Virus record (IMG/VR): IMGVR_UViG_3300042402_000700
Span: 1 to 29,303 of that record
Origin: a virus
Length of the DNA stretch: 29,303 nucleotides
Reading direction: 5' to 3' (one strand)
Positions within the stretch are counted from its first letter, which is position 1. Each line of letters opens with the position of its first letter. The notes under the pieces were generated by a model. That model made no database searches. It had not been told where the DNA came from and worked only from the letters and a program-made list of their open reading frames with translations. Positions 11,716 to 18,853 of the stretch are shown here, piece after piece. The translations under genes and the position numbers were made by a program.

Positions 11716-13401
11716 TTATGAGTATTTAAGTGAACCGCGTGTTGGTGTGTTAATTGGAGCAACACCTTCAGCTCCTTTTTGTGGTACAAATGGATTGTTA
11801 CCTACGCGCTTATCATTGTTTAATCCGTCGTTAGGTAAAATACGTCCTTTTGAATCTCTCTTTCTGATATAGATTTGACGCTTCCAAAAGTGGTGGCAAA
11901 AACAACCGCCTTTCCAAATGAAGATATTATAAGAAGAACTTCCTTCTGGAGCAAACTCTCCGTTTATTCCTGCGTCGCTCATTTCTTGAATGTCTTCGTA
12001 ACGAAAAGACAAACCTGCCTTTGATAAGTCAACCATTTCTTGACAAAACTCACGACTATTTTCGCTTAAATTTTGAGAGTAAGCGTAACGCAATTTATAA
12101 AGTCCTGTGTCACCAAATGCAGACCTTTCGTCCGCGTTTGCATAACTACGAACACTCATATATTCTTGACGGAAATTAGCTTCGTTGTGTGGGTCTGTTA
12201 CATCTTCTTCGCTTAATAATTCCCACTCGTTTAAATCTACTATTTCAGCTTTCTCTTTCAGAGTGTTAATCCAAACACGACCTTGTTCGTCTGAAAAGTC
12301 ATTCTCAGCAGCAACTACTTTTTTTTTTAACTCAGCAGTTTGCACCGTTGGTTCAACAACTACAACTTCGGGGTCAAAAGGCGAGTTCATTTCGATGTTT
12401 ATTTCTCCTAAAATTGGAGTGAAAACACGTTCAATGATTCTTTGATAAGGTTTGATTACTTGGTTGTTGAATATCTCTAAACCTACCAACATTTCGTCTT
12501 TGTTCGAACCGAATCCTGTCGTGTCGCGTATGCCGTGAATCAATGGTGACACAACGCGGTGTCCGACCATAATTTGCTTCGCTGTTTCTTCAGATAAAAA
12601 CTGATATTGCTTATCTGCATCACTAAGTGGGAACGCTTCGATTTGTGGAGCGCGTGCAGGATCTTCGTTGAAGGTCATTAAGAACTTACCCGCGTTACTT
12701 GCACCGCTCAATCTTGTTTCCCACTCGCGACGAATAGCCTCACGTTCTTCTTTCTGCGGTATGCCATTCAAAAAGTTAATGATGAATGAAGGGAATAAAC
12801 CATTCAATATATTGTTAACGTGGTAAAGTCCCATTTGATAGGACAATTCAACGTAATTTAACGCTCCGAAGTAGTCGGGTTTAGGATAGTAAACACTTCC
12901 TGCACTCATTCCGTGCGCGTAAATAACTTGACGCGGTTGTTCTTGTGCTATTGAAGGGTTGAACGCAGGAATAAACTCTGGCTTACCTCTTTTGCTTCTT
13001 GTATTAGCCCAATCTTTCGAGTAGAAAATTCCTGTAATGTCGTCTTCTTCTTTGTCGTATGCAAGTCTGCAATTCTCAAAAGGCAAGTGGTTTATTTGTA
13101 CAACGCGTGTAAAGTCCATAGACCAAATTACTTCGGCAACAAATGCGCCTTGAAGTTTTAAATCGAAGGCAATACCTTGCAAAGCGTTGTCGAGAATAGT
13201 TCCCGTACCTTGTCCTTCAATCATATAAGAGATTGAGTTCACCAACGCGTTGTGAATTGGTGAGTTTTGGTAAAGGTTTATAAGGTGTTGAGGGAATAAG
13301 TTGTTTTGTCCGTAGTCAATCCAACCGCTTCTGTTCTCTTTTTCAATCGCCTCAACTGGCTGATATAATGAAAGGTTAATTGCTTGTATATTGTTTTCCA
13401 T
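11716..13401 (-). CDS. Portal protein with Cys/His-rich C-terminal extension
   Basis: A 561-residue portal-type protein. Residues about 20-350 form the portal core: NSPIHNALVNSISYMIEGQG, INHLPFENCRLAYD, LNYVELSYQMGLYHVNNI, then SEETAKQIMVGHRVVSPLIHGI and NKDEMLVGLEIFNNQVIKPY. The core ends near the VEPTVQTAELKKK segment. A further 200 residues follow with SREFCQEMV, FAPEGSSSYNIFIWKGGCFC and HHFWKRQIY, a domain I associate with portals of Bacteroidota phages and with head-morphogenesis (MuF-like) regions. The portal forms the DNA gate at the capsid vertex. An A10 run encodes Lys359-361 at the domain boundary (see findings). Confidence 0.9.
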   Translation of the reverse strand: MENNIQAINLSLYQPVEAIEKENRSGWIDYGQNNLFPQHLINLYQNSPIHNALVNSISYMIEGQGTGTILDNALQGIAFDLKLQGAFVAEVIWSMDFTRVVQINHLPFENCRLAYDKEEDDITGIFYSKDWANTRSKRGKPEFIPAFNPSIAQEQPRQVIYAHGMSAGSVYYPKPDYFGALNYVELSYQMGLYHVNNILNGLFPSFIINFLNGIPQKEEREAIRREWETRLSGASNAGKFLMTFNEDPARAPQIEAFPLSDADKQYQFLSEETAKQIMVGHRVVSPLIHGIRDTTGFGSNKDEMLVGLEIFNNQVIKPYQRIIERVFTPILGEINIEMNSPFDPEVVVVEPTVQTAELKKKVVAAENDFSDEQGRVWINTLKEKAEIVDLNEWELLSEEDVTDPHNEANFRQEYMSVRSYANADERSAFGDTGLYKLRYAYSQNLSENSREFCQEMVDLSKAGLSFRYEDIQEMSDAGINGEFAPEGSSSYNIFIWKGGCFCHHFWKRQIYIRKRDSKGRILPNDGLNNDKRVGNNPFVPQKGAEGVAPINTPTRGSLKYS

Positions 13402-13402
13402 T

Positions 13403-13786
13403 TTATGCGCCTGTATAAATTACATCTACGGGAATCGTAGGTGTTGAAACGTCAAAGTAAATTGTTCCGTCTTGAAGGATCATTAAACCCTTTTCAACCA
13501 AACCAACTACGGAAGCGTTGGCAGGGTCTATATTGCTGCTGCTGTTTTGTCCGTACACTTCGTAATGATAACGTCCTGCATCGACCAAACCAACTGTTGT
13601 TAGTCTTATTTTAGTTACGCGTTCGTTCTCGTTTATCACGGTCACTACTTGCGCTAATTGTTCACCTGTCATTTCGTAAGTTAAGACAAGTAAATAATGT
13701 GTAAAGGCAACGTTGAAATACTGCCGTCCTTCGTCTAACGAAAGCCACGCGTATTGATTCGCTGTGTTTGTGTTTAGGTATACCAT
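13403..13786 (-). CDS. Conserved virion-region protein, 127 aa
   Basis: Beta-rich protein beginning MVYLNTNTANQYAWLSLDEG, with FTHYLLVLTYEMTGE, a GRYHYEVYGQNSSSNIDP segment and VGLVEKGLMILQDG near the C-terminus. I recognise this as a small conserved protein of Bacteroidota phage structural modules, usually near portal or capsid genes; its role is not established. A head-decoration or tail component is plausible. Confidence 0.65.
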   Translation of the reverse strand: MVYLNTNTANQYAWLSLDEGRQYFNVAFTHYLLVLTYEMTGEQLAQVVTVINENERVTKIRLTTVGLVDAGRYHYEVYGQNSSSNIDPANASVVGLVEKGLMILQDGTIYFDVSTPTIPVDVIYTGA

Positions 13787-13818
13787 TCCCCTTTTCCTTT
13801 ACGTTAAAATTACATCAC

Positions 13819-13839
13819 AGAGGAGCGCGTTGCTCCTCT
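13819..13839 (-). promoter_or_regulatory. Intergenic hairpin downstream of the tail tube-like gene
   Basis: AGAGGAGC (13819-13826) pairs perfectly with GCTCCTCT (13832-13839) over a 5-base loop, extended by three further pairs with a bulge. No T run follows on the minus strand, so a simple Rho-independent terminator is unlikely. It may stabilise or process the 3' end of the upstream message. Confidence 0.5.
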
Positions 13840-13858
13840 ATGTGTAAAAGTTTTTTGA

Positions 13859-14371
13859 TTAGTCAAGAAGACTTAAAGGCGCACCGTTCAATTTGTAAGC
13901 ACGCTTTGCAGATTCGTGAGTGAAGGCTAAAGTGTAGCCATTCATGTCACCAAGAACAGTTCCTGTTGCAGCAGTTCCAGTTGAAAGGTCTGCTCCGTAC
14001 TCATATCCAACAGCCCACCAATTTCCGTTAGTGTCTTCAACGAAAACAATTACGCGAGCAGTAGCTACGTTTTGCAATTCAAGACGCTTTGCGCTTGATA
14101 ATTTTTGCAACATTACGTTTACCGTCTGCGTGTAAAATACTGTTCCGTTGTCGCGGTTGAAGTTGATTGTTTCTTCAAACGATCCTGTTTGCGTTGGCAA
14201 TTCGTATGTGTACAAATCACCACTTGCAGGACCATTGATTACAGTAACAATTTCGTTCGCGTCTAAGGTGAAAGATGTTACTTCTGTTTTGTCAACCAAA
14301 ACGATTTGCTTAATACCACCGATTCCGTCTTTACAATCGAGTGTAAAACCTGTGCTTAATTCACATGCCAT
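13859..14371 (-). CDS. Tail tube-like structural protein, 170 aa
   Basis: A beta-rich protein starting MACELSTGFTLDCKDGIGG, then IKQIVLVDKTEVTSF, GSFEETINFNRDNGTVFYTQTVNVML, and a C-terminal AFTHESAKRAYKLNG. I associate this N-terminal CELxxGxxLDC pattern with a major tail-type structural protein in Bacteroidota phages. It is flanked by two stable hairpins and follows major capsid directly, as expected for a protein needed in many copies. A head-decoration role is the alternative. Confidence 0.65.
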   Translation of the reverse strand: MACELSTGFTLDCKDGIGGIKQIVLVDKTEVTSFTLDANEIVTVINGPASGDLYTYELPTQTGSFEETINFNRDNGTVFYTQTVNVMLQKLSSAKRLELQNVATARVIVFVEDTNGNWWAVGYEYGADLSTGTAATGTVLGDMNGYTLAFTHESAKRAYKLNGAPLSLLD

Positions 14372-14392
14372 ATTTGTATGTTTTTATTAGCA

Positions 14393-14425
14393 CAAAAGAG
14401 GGGTGGTTTTTATGCCACCACCTCT
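14393..14425 (-). terminator. Hairpin after the major capsid gene, possible leaky terminator
   Basis: AGAGG-GGTGG (14397-14406) pairs with CCACC-A-CCTCT (14415-14425) with one bulged base. On the minus strand TTTTG follows, a short U run. It lies about 30 bases past the capsid gene stop and could lower transcription into later genes. Confidence 0.5.
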
Positions 14426-14452
14426 GTTATGCAAGGGTTAGAATGGTTGAGA

Positions 14453-15355
14453 TTATGCAGTATATTGATAGAACGCGATTTCAGCACCGAAACCGTATTG
14501 TACACCTGCGAAGAAGTTAGCAGCGAAACGTACGTTGTTAGACAAGTCGTATTGGTACATATCTAAAACAGAAACGTTGTTCCATTGGTCAAGTAAATTA
14601 GTTCCGAACCAAAGATTGCTCTTTTGGAACATAGCCATTGTGTCGTCAGACATACCAGGACATTCTACGATGTCGTATTGTCCCTGCCAAGTCATTTTAA
14701 CAGTCTCACCTTGATAAAGGTAAGAACCACCACCAAGACCTAAGATAGCAGTTCTGAATGCTTCAGCAACATTTGAAGAAACCGCGATAACAGGCTTCTC
14801 AGTAGCGCGACGAACACGAACAGGAAGTGTTAAAACAAGTTTGTTCATTTCGTCGATAACGTTTGAAGTAGTGATAGCCTCTGGAGCATCAACATCAAGA
14901 ACGTCACCGTCAGCCAAGAACAAAGTTTCGAAACCTGCGTACTCGCCTGCTGTTGCGTTAACACCTTGCCACATGATGCGCTCATTTTCAGCAGCCATTC
15001 CTGCTAAAATGTTAGCAATTAAAGCGTCAGTCAATGAAGCGTGAAGTTCGTTGTTCTGCTCTGAACGCGCCTCCCAATCCGATAAAAACGTATTTTTACA
15101 CAATTGTCTGTGGATTTGGAATTTTTCCAAAGTCAAAATACGCTCTGTTAAAGTAACTGTTCCTTGTGGATCAAAATCGCAAGTAGCATTTTTGAAAGTT
15201 ACGTTGTCAACAAGACGACGAACAACTTGTTTGTATTCAATGTTCTCTTTGAACGTAACCGCAGCAAGCGATTCGTTGCTTAAAAATGCAGCACGGATAT
15301 AACCTGCCGCCTCGCGACCAGCGTATGTTGTGGTCAAATTTGTAGTAGTAGCCAT
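14453..15355 (-). CDS. Major capsid protein
   Basis: A 300-residue protein in the position of the major head protein, after protease and scaffold-like genes. Features include AGREAAGYIRAAFLSNESL at the N-terminus, a helix LHASLTDALIANILAGMAAEN, VIDEMNKLVLTLPVRVRRA, KPVIAVSSNVAEAFRTAILG, and a C-terminal RFAANFFAGVQYGFGAEIAFYQ. This fits a HK97-fold capsid of the Bacteroidota phage type. I see no Ig-like insertion. The long spine-like helix and P-loop cannot be placed exactly without a model. Two hairpins downstream may isolate its expression. Confidence 0.88.
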   Translation of the reverse strand: MATTTNLTTTYAGREAAGYIRAAFLSNESLAAVTFKENIEYKQVVRRLVDNVTFKNATCDFDPQGTVTLTERILTLEKFQIHRQLCKNTFLSDWEARSEQNNELHASLTDALIANILAGMAAENERIMWQGVNATAGEYAGFETLFLADGDVLDVDAPEAITTSNVIDEMNKLVLTLPVRVRRATEKPVIAVSSNVAEAFRTAILGLGGGSYLYQGETVKMTWQGQYDIVECPGMSDDTMAMFQKSNLWFGTNLLDQWNNVSVLDMYQYDLSNNVRFAANFFAGVQYGFGAEIAFYQYTA

Positions 15356-15373
15356 TTTTTATTGTTTGTTTTT

Positions 15374-15931
15374 TTATTTTTTAAGATGAAATAAGAAACG
15401 CTCCTCAGCCGACATTTTAGCGTATGGCTTAGAAGGTGTTTGTTTTGCTTGCTTTACTTCTTTGATTGAAGACGCAGCAGGTTGTGCGCTTAATTTTGTT
15501 ACTTCGCTCGAAAGTTCTGCGTTTGCCTTTTTAGCTTCAGCAAGTTCGCTTTCCAACTTAGCAACTAACGACAAAAGTCCTTCAACCTCTGCGCTTAGTG
15601 ATTCAGTCGAAGATTGTTCTTCTTCGATTACTACTTCAACCTCTGGCTTTTCTTCTTCCATTGGTTTCAATTCGGTTACAACACCGTCAGCCACAACGAC
15701 AATAATACTTTCAGCTGTCTTGTATTCTCCGTCCATTAACGCAACCTCGTTTCCTTCTGCGTCTTTGCCGAATACACGAACACCTGCTGCCCAAACGTCG
15801 CTGTCTGAATAGATGCTTGTACCGTCCTCTAAAATCGCTTCAACCATTTGCTTCACCTCAACTACTTCTTCAGCAGATAGGCTAACATTGTGTTTTGCGA
15901 ATAGAGCGTTTACTTTTTCTCGTAAATTCAT
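15374..15931 (-). CDS. Scaffold-like coiled-coil protein, 185 aa
   Basis: I choose the ATG at 15931 (MNLREKVNALFAKHNVSLSAEEV); the frame is open to 16003, but that extension translates a leader that carries promoter-like elements on the other strand. A small folded region (about 40-90) is followed by an acidic Glu/Val segment (KPEVEVVIEEEQSS), a coiled coil (about 115-150) and a basic tail (KQAKQTPSKPYAKMSAEERF). The acidic-coil-basic layout directly before the capsid gene is typical of assembly scaffolds. A structural role in the mature particle cannot be excluded. Confidence 0.7.
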   Translation of the reverse strand: MNLREKVNALFAKHNVSLSAEEVVEVKQMVEAILEDGTSIYSDSDVWAAGVRVFGKDAEGNEVALMDGEYKTAESIIVVVADGVVTELKPMEEEKPEVEVVIEEEQSSTESLSAEVEGLLSLVAKLESELAEAKKANAELSSEVTKLSAQPAASSIKEVKQAKQTPSKPYAKMSAEERFLFHLKK

Positions 15932-15949
15932 AATTCTGTTAATTGTTTG

Positions 15950-15982
15950 TTTGATTAGTATATATAAAACTTCGTAGATTTG
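15950..15982 (+). promoter_or_regulatory. Plus-strand promoter inside the late operon
   Basis: TTTG at 15950-15953 and TAGATTTG at 15975-15982, 21 bases apart, match the Bacteroidota promoter and the early promoter box at 1099-1106. It points against the surrounding genes. A Rho-independent terminator on the same strand ends at 16059, so the pair brackets a short transcript. Confidence 0.55.
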
Positions 15983-15989
15983 TTTCGTA

Positions 15990-16059
15990 ATTGAACTTTT
16001 CATAGGTTACAATTTTGATTTTTGGTTTAGACGGGGGAGTGATTACCCCCGTTTTTTTT
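15990..16059 (+). ncRNA. Predicted small RNA, about 70 nt
   Basis: The start is inferred about 7-8 bases after the TAGATTTG box, and the end is the T run of the terminator. The transcript lies almost wholly in the gap between the scaffold-like gene start (15931) and the 58-codon gene stop (16058). It would be antisense to the leader of the scaffold-like mRNA and could base-pair with it. No ORF of note lies within. It is a prediction from flanking signals only. Confidence 0.4.
16031..16059 (+). terminator. Rho-independent terminator on the plus strand
   Basis: ACGGGGG (16031-16037) and CCCCCGT (16046-16052) form a perfect 7-bp stem with an 8-base loop, followed by eight T residues to 16059. 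On the minus strand, the direction of the surrounding genes, the hairpin is followed by CTAAACC and lacks a U run. It is therefore oriented to end plus-strand transcripts. Its T run overlaps the stop codon of the 58-codon minus-strand gene. Confidence 0.75.
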
Positions 16060-16234
16060 ATCCCAAATTGTCAAGAATAGTATTCAGTATCTTCAACTCG
16101 TCTTCGTTCAATCCATACGTCTTAAAACCCATTTTACCGCCCTCATTAGTAATCTTCGTGAGTGCGTTAAGAAACAGGTTTGCGTCGTCGTTGAATAGTT
16201 CGACCTTTAGAAACCCCCCTGCTTCGATGTTCAT
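16058..16234 (-). CDS. Small conserved-looking protein in the head module, 58 aa
   Basis: Starts at ATG 16232-16234 with AAGGAG a few bases upstream, one of the few good Shine-Dalgarno sites here, one base after the protease gene stop. The peptide (MNIEAGGFLKVELFNDD..., then a helix NEDELKILNTILDNLG) looks well folded. It sits between protease and scaffold-like genes. Function unknown; it could be a head-assembly accessory protein. Confidence 0.65.
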   Translation of the reverse strand: MNIEAGGFLKVELFNDDANLFLNALTKITNEGGKMGFKTYGLNEDELKILNTILDNLG

Positions 16235-16235
16235 C

Positions 16236-16817
16236 TTATTCTCCTTTTAGAATCAATTCTAATTCTTCAATTAAGGTCGGTTGCTGTTCGCTTAAATACA
16301 TTTCTTTCTCAGCTATAAAATTTCCTTCGATTGAGAACCCAAGAACTTCTTTGTTTTGAATCTGTTGTTTCACTTCTTCGTTGTCCACTTTCATGCAACC
16401 GAACCAAGTACCTTCTGGAAGGTCAAAGCCGAAGTTTTTAGACTTGTCGTTTTCACCTTCGATAATCCAAGTTTCAACAAGACTAACTCCGTCAACAACT
16501 TTCGCGTGTTCAACTGTTGCGTTGTTTTGGTTTGCTTGCTTCAAGTAGTTGTAAGCGATAGCGCGAATAGTGTCCTTAGAATACTTAACGTAGTATTCCT
16601 CGTCTGTTTCGTCGTTGCGTCTGTAAATGAGTTGGTCGGGAATAAGCAACGCTCCGTACAAAAGACCTCTAAAGTCTTCTTTGAACTTCACGTTGTGTTG
16701 TTCGCTTAATGCCACGAAGTCTACTCCGATAGCAGGTTGTTCTACAACGCTAATAGCATACACTCCTAATAGTCCTGCGTCGTCTATTCCGTATTCAATA
16801 ACTTTAATTTTTTTCAT
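16236..16817 (-). CDS. Prohead protease, XkdF-like
   Basis: A 193-residue protein matching XkdF-type putative serine proteases: FRGLLYGALLIPDQLIYRRN, YYVKYSKDTIRAIAYNYLK, a conserved His in ATVEHAKVVDGVSLVETWII, then GFDLPEGTWFGCMKV and KEVLGFSIEGNF. Family members process scaffold and capsid during maturation. It precedes the scaffold-like and capsid genes in the usual protease-scaffold-capsid order. The start is ATG 16817, four bases after the tape measure stop. Confidence 0.82.
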   Translation of the reverse strand: MKKIKVIEYGIDDAGLLGVYAISVVEQPAIGVDFVALSEQHNVKFKEDFRGLLYGALLIPDQLIYRRNDETDEEYYVKYSKDTIRAIAYNYLKQANQNNATVEHAKVVDGVSLVETWIIEGENDKSKNFGFDLPEGTWFGCMKVDNEEVKQQIQNKEVLGFSIEGNFIAEKEMYLSEQQPTLIEELELILKGE

Positions 16818-16820
16818 TTT

Positions 16821-18635
16821 TTATCCTCCGAGTTTAGATTGATTTTGAATTAATTGTTGTGCTTCTAAGTTGCTGCTCACTTGACTACTCACAACGTACG
16901 CTTGTAGCGGTGGTTGTTGTTGCCCTGGTTGGTTGCCTAAGAAAGCGAAGTTGGCAGGTGAAGGTGCTGTTGTACCGCCTGCGCTTGGAACGCTTCCGCC
17001 ACTACCGCTTCCGCCACTTGTACCCCCACCGCCTTGAAACTGTTGTTTTGATATTATAGCCACACGAGCAAGACCTTGAGCAATTGCTAATCCTGCTGCT
17101 ACTGCCGCACGAACAGGAGCGTCGGGGGTTGATATAGCCATTTGCGAACGATACGCGCCTTGTGCTGCTAAATAAGTGTCTATTGTAGCCGTTGCAATAC
17201 TCACACCTTTTTGTATTTGAAACGCTTTTCTTTGTTGTCTTTCGCTGTCTCCTGCAAATGCTCCTGCTAAGTCGCTAATAATAGACAAAGAAGTTCGCAT
17301 AGCGTCTACGCGAAGGTTTGCTTTTGCTTCTTCTGCCCTTCTTAAATCTTCAACTTCTTTCTGTGATTGTTCCGCTCTTAATGCTGTAAGTTTCGCGTGT
17401 CCTTCCATTTCAGCAAGAAGTTTCGCGTCTGCTCTTTTCTTCAATTCTTCATAACCGATAGATGCCATTCGCTCATCTTCAGCCAACATTTCGTCGTTTA
17501 ATTTTTTACGACGCTCCAACTCTTTGTCGTCCGCTTCTTTTTGTAAACGTTCGTTTTCGTCGTTCTCTTTTTTTATTTGGTCTTTCTTTGCCTTTGCTGC
17601 GTCAGAATCCATTTTTTGAACAGACAATTTCAACCCTGCGTAGTCGTTCTCCATTGTAGCAATGGCATCTTTATTCTCTTGAATGGTTTTATTCAATTCA
17701 GTTTCTAACTCTTGAGGATCTATTAATAATCCTGCGGCTAAATCGGTAAAACCTTCAGCGAGATTACTGTCTACACCAACAACTTTAGCTATTTCGTCAA
17801 CAGCCGTTAAAAGAAGTTGAAGCGGAGCGGTAAGAAAGCGAATAATTCCTTCAAGAATTTCTCTGTTTCTTTTTGCCGTTTGAACCTGTGTAATGGCTTG
17901 CTTTTCGGTAATTGCTAATTGTGCTTTCCTGTCAGCTATTGCAGTTTCTAACGCTTTAATTTTGATATTTAAAATCTCGCGTTCGCTCTTTCCTTGTAGC
18001 TTTAATATGTTAGACTGTTTGTCTATGTTTTCGTATGCCTTTTGCGATGCGTCAGCTTTTGCTTTTGATATAGCAAGACTTTCTCTTTCTTGTTCATTGA
18101 TTCCAGAAAGACCACTTTCAACAGAAGGGAAAAGTTTTATTAAATCGTCAAAGTTTGCAATGATTAAAGCGACAGCACCTGCAAGTAAAAGAATAGGGTT
18201 GGCTATAATTGCTTTAGCTAACGACGCAAAGCCACTAACTAAACCACCTATCTCATTTTTTAAAGTCTTAAAATCAATTTTGGATACATTCGCACCCATA
18301 TTTTTTAAAGCCTGTCCTGCTCCTGCTAAGTCTAAGTCCATTAATCGTGAACCAAACAAACCGATGTTATTCGAAAGACCTTCAAAAGCGTTACCTGCGT
18401 TGGCACTAATCTCTGCGGAAAGGTCGCTTATATTGTCTTTCAATTCAGCAGCACGAGCGGAAGCCTTTTTAAACTCCTCACTCGACCTATCCATTTGTTG
18501 CAACTGATTCTGCAACGCGCGAAGTTCAGCTTTAGCAGAACTAAATCCTTGTGCGGTATTTTGAGCTGCGTCAGCCGTCTGATTAAGGACGTTAACACCG
18601 TTGGTATTTACTATTAAATCAATTGTATTCGCCAT
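16821..18635 (-). CDS. Tail tape measure protein
   Basis: A 604-residue protein with coiled-coil N-terminus (FSSAKAELRALQNQLQQMDR, about 30-80), a hydrophobic segment (about 145-165, IIANPILLLAGAVALIIANF), a second one near 265-285, a long charged coiled coil (about 340-450, Lys/Glu-rich) and a Gly/Ser/Pro-rich region near the C-terminus (about 535-575). Tape measures set tail length and reach the host membrane at DNA entry. At roughly 0.15 nm per residue this predicts a tail of about 90 nm. It is the longest coiled-coil protein here, supporting siphovirus morphology. Confidence 0.88.
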   Translation of the reverse strand: MANTIDLIVNTNGVNVLNQTADAAQNTAQGFSSAKAELRALQNQLQQMDRSSEEFKKASARAAELKDNISDLSAEISANAGNAFEGLSNNIGLFGSRLMDLDLAGAGQALKNMGANVSKIDFKTLKNEIGGLVSGFASLAKAIIANPILLLAGAVALIIANFDDLIKLFPSVESGLSGINEQERESLAISKAKADASQKAYENIDKQSNILKLQGKSEREILNIKIKALETAIADRKAQLAITEKQAITQVQTAKRNREILEGIIRFLTAPLQLLLTAVDEIAKVVGVDSNLAEGFTDLAAGLLIDPQELETELNKTIQENKDAIATMENDYAGLKLSVQKMDSDAAKAKKDQIKKENDENERLQKEADDKELERRKKLNDEMLAEDERMASIGYEELKKRADAKLLAEMEGHAKLTALRAEQSQKEVEDLRRAEEAKANLRVDAMRTSLSIISDLAGAFAGDSERQQRKAFQIQKGVSIATATIDTYLAAQGAYRSQMAISTPDAPVRAAVAAGLAIAQGLARVAIISKQQFQGGGGTSGGSGSGGSVPSAGGTTAPSPANFAFLGNQPGQQQPPLQAYVVSSQVSSNLEAQQLIQNQSKLGG

Positions 18636-18853
18636 TACGAGAGTAGTTTATAAAGTATAAATATCCAAAGCGCGACGTTTACGGAAATAACAATAGTTTT
18701 CCATGTGTAGTGTTTCCACAATTTTAGCTTACGTTTGCCGTTAGCAACACGTCCGTACTCGCTATTATTTTTGACGTTGAGTTTAATGAACTCTAAGCAA
18801 GCGACCATAGCGTTTGCTTTATTTTGAAGATGTCCCTTTGAAGTCGCTTCCAT
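18635..18853 (-). CDS. Small tail-module protein with C-terminal membrane segment, 72 aa
   Basis: A basic N-terminal part (about 1-50, KLNVKNNSEYGRVANGKRK) and one hydrophobic segment at about 53-71 (TIVISVNVALWIFILYKLL). It overlaps the 3' end of the large tail gene by 35 bases and the tape measure start by one. Unusual for a tail module; it might assist entry or be a membrane effector. No family recognised. Confidence 0.65.
   Translation of the reverse strand: MEATSKGHLQNKANAMVACLEFIKLNVKNNSEYGRVANGKRKLKLWKHYTWKTIVISVNVALWIFILYKLLS

Noticed and set aside
17893-18507. 204-codon plus-strand ORF opposite the tape measure
   Set aside because: The product is Ser/Ala/Phe/Leu-rich as expected from antisense of coiled-coil codons. 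No start context or motif supports it.
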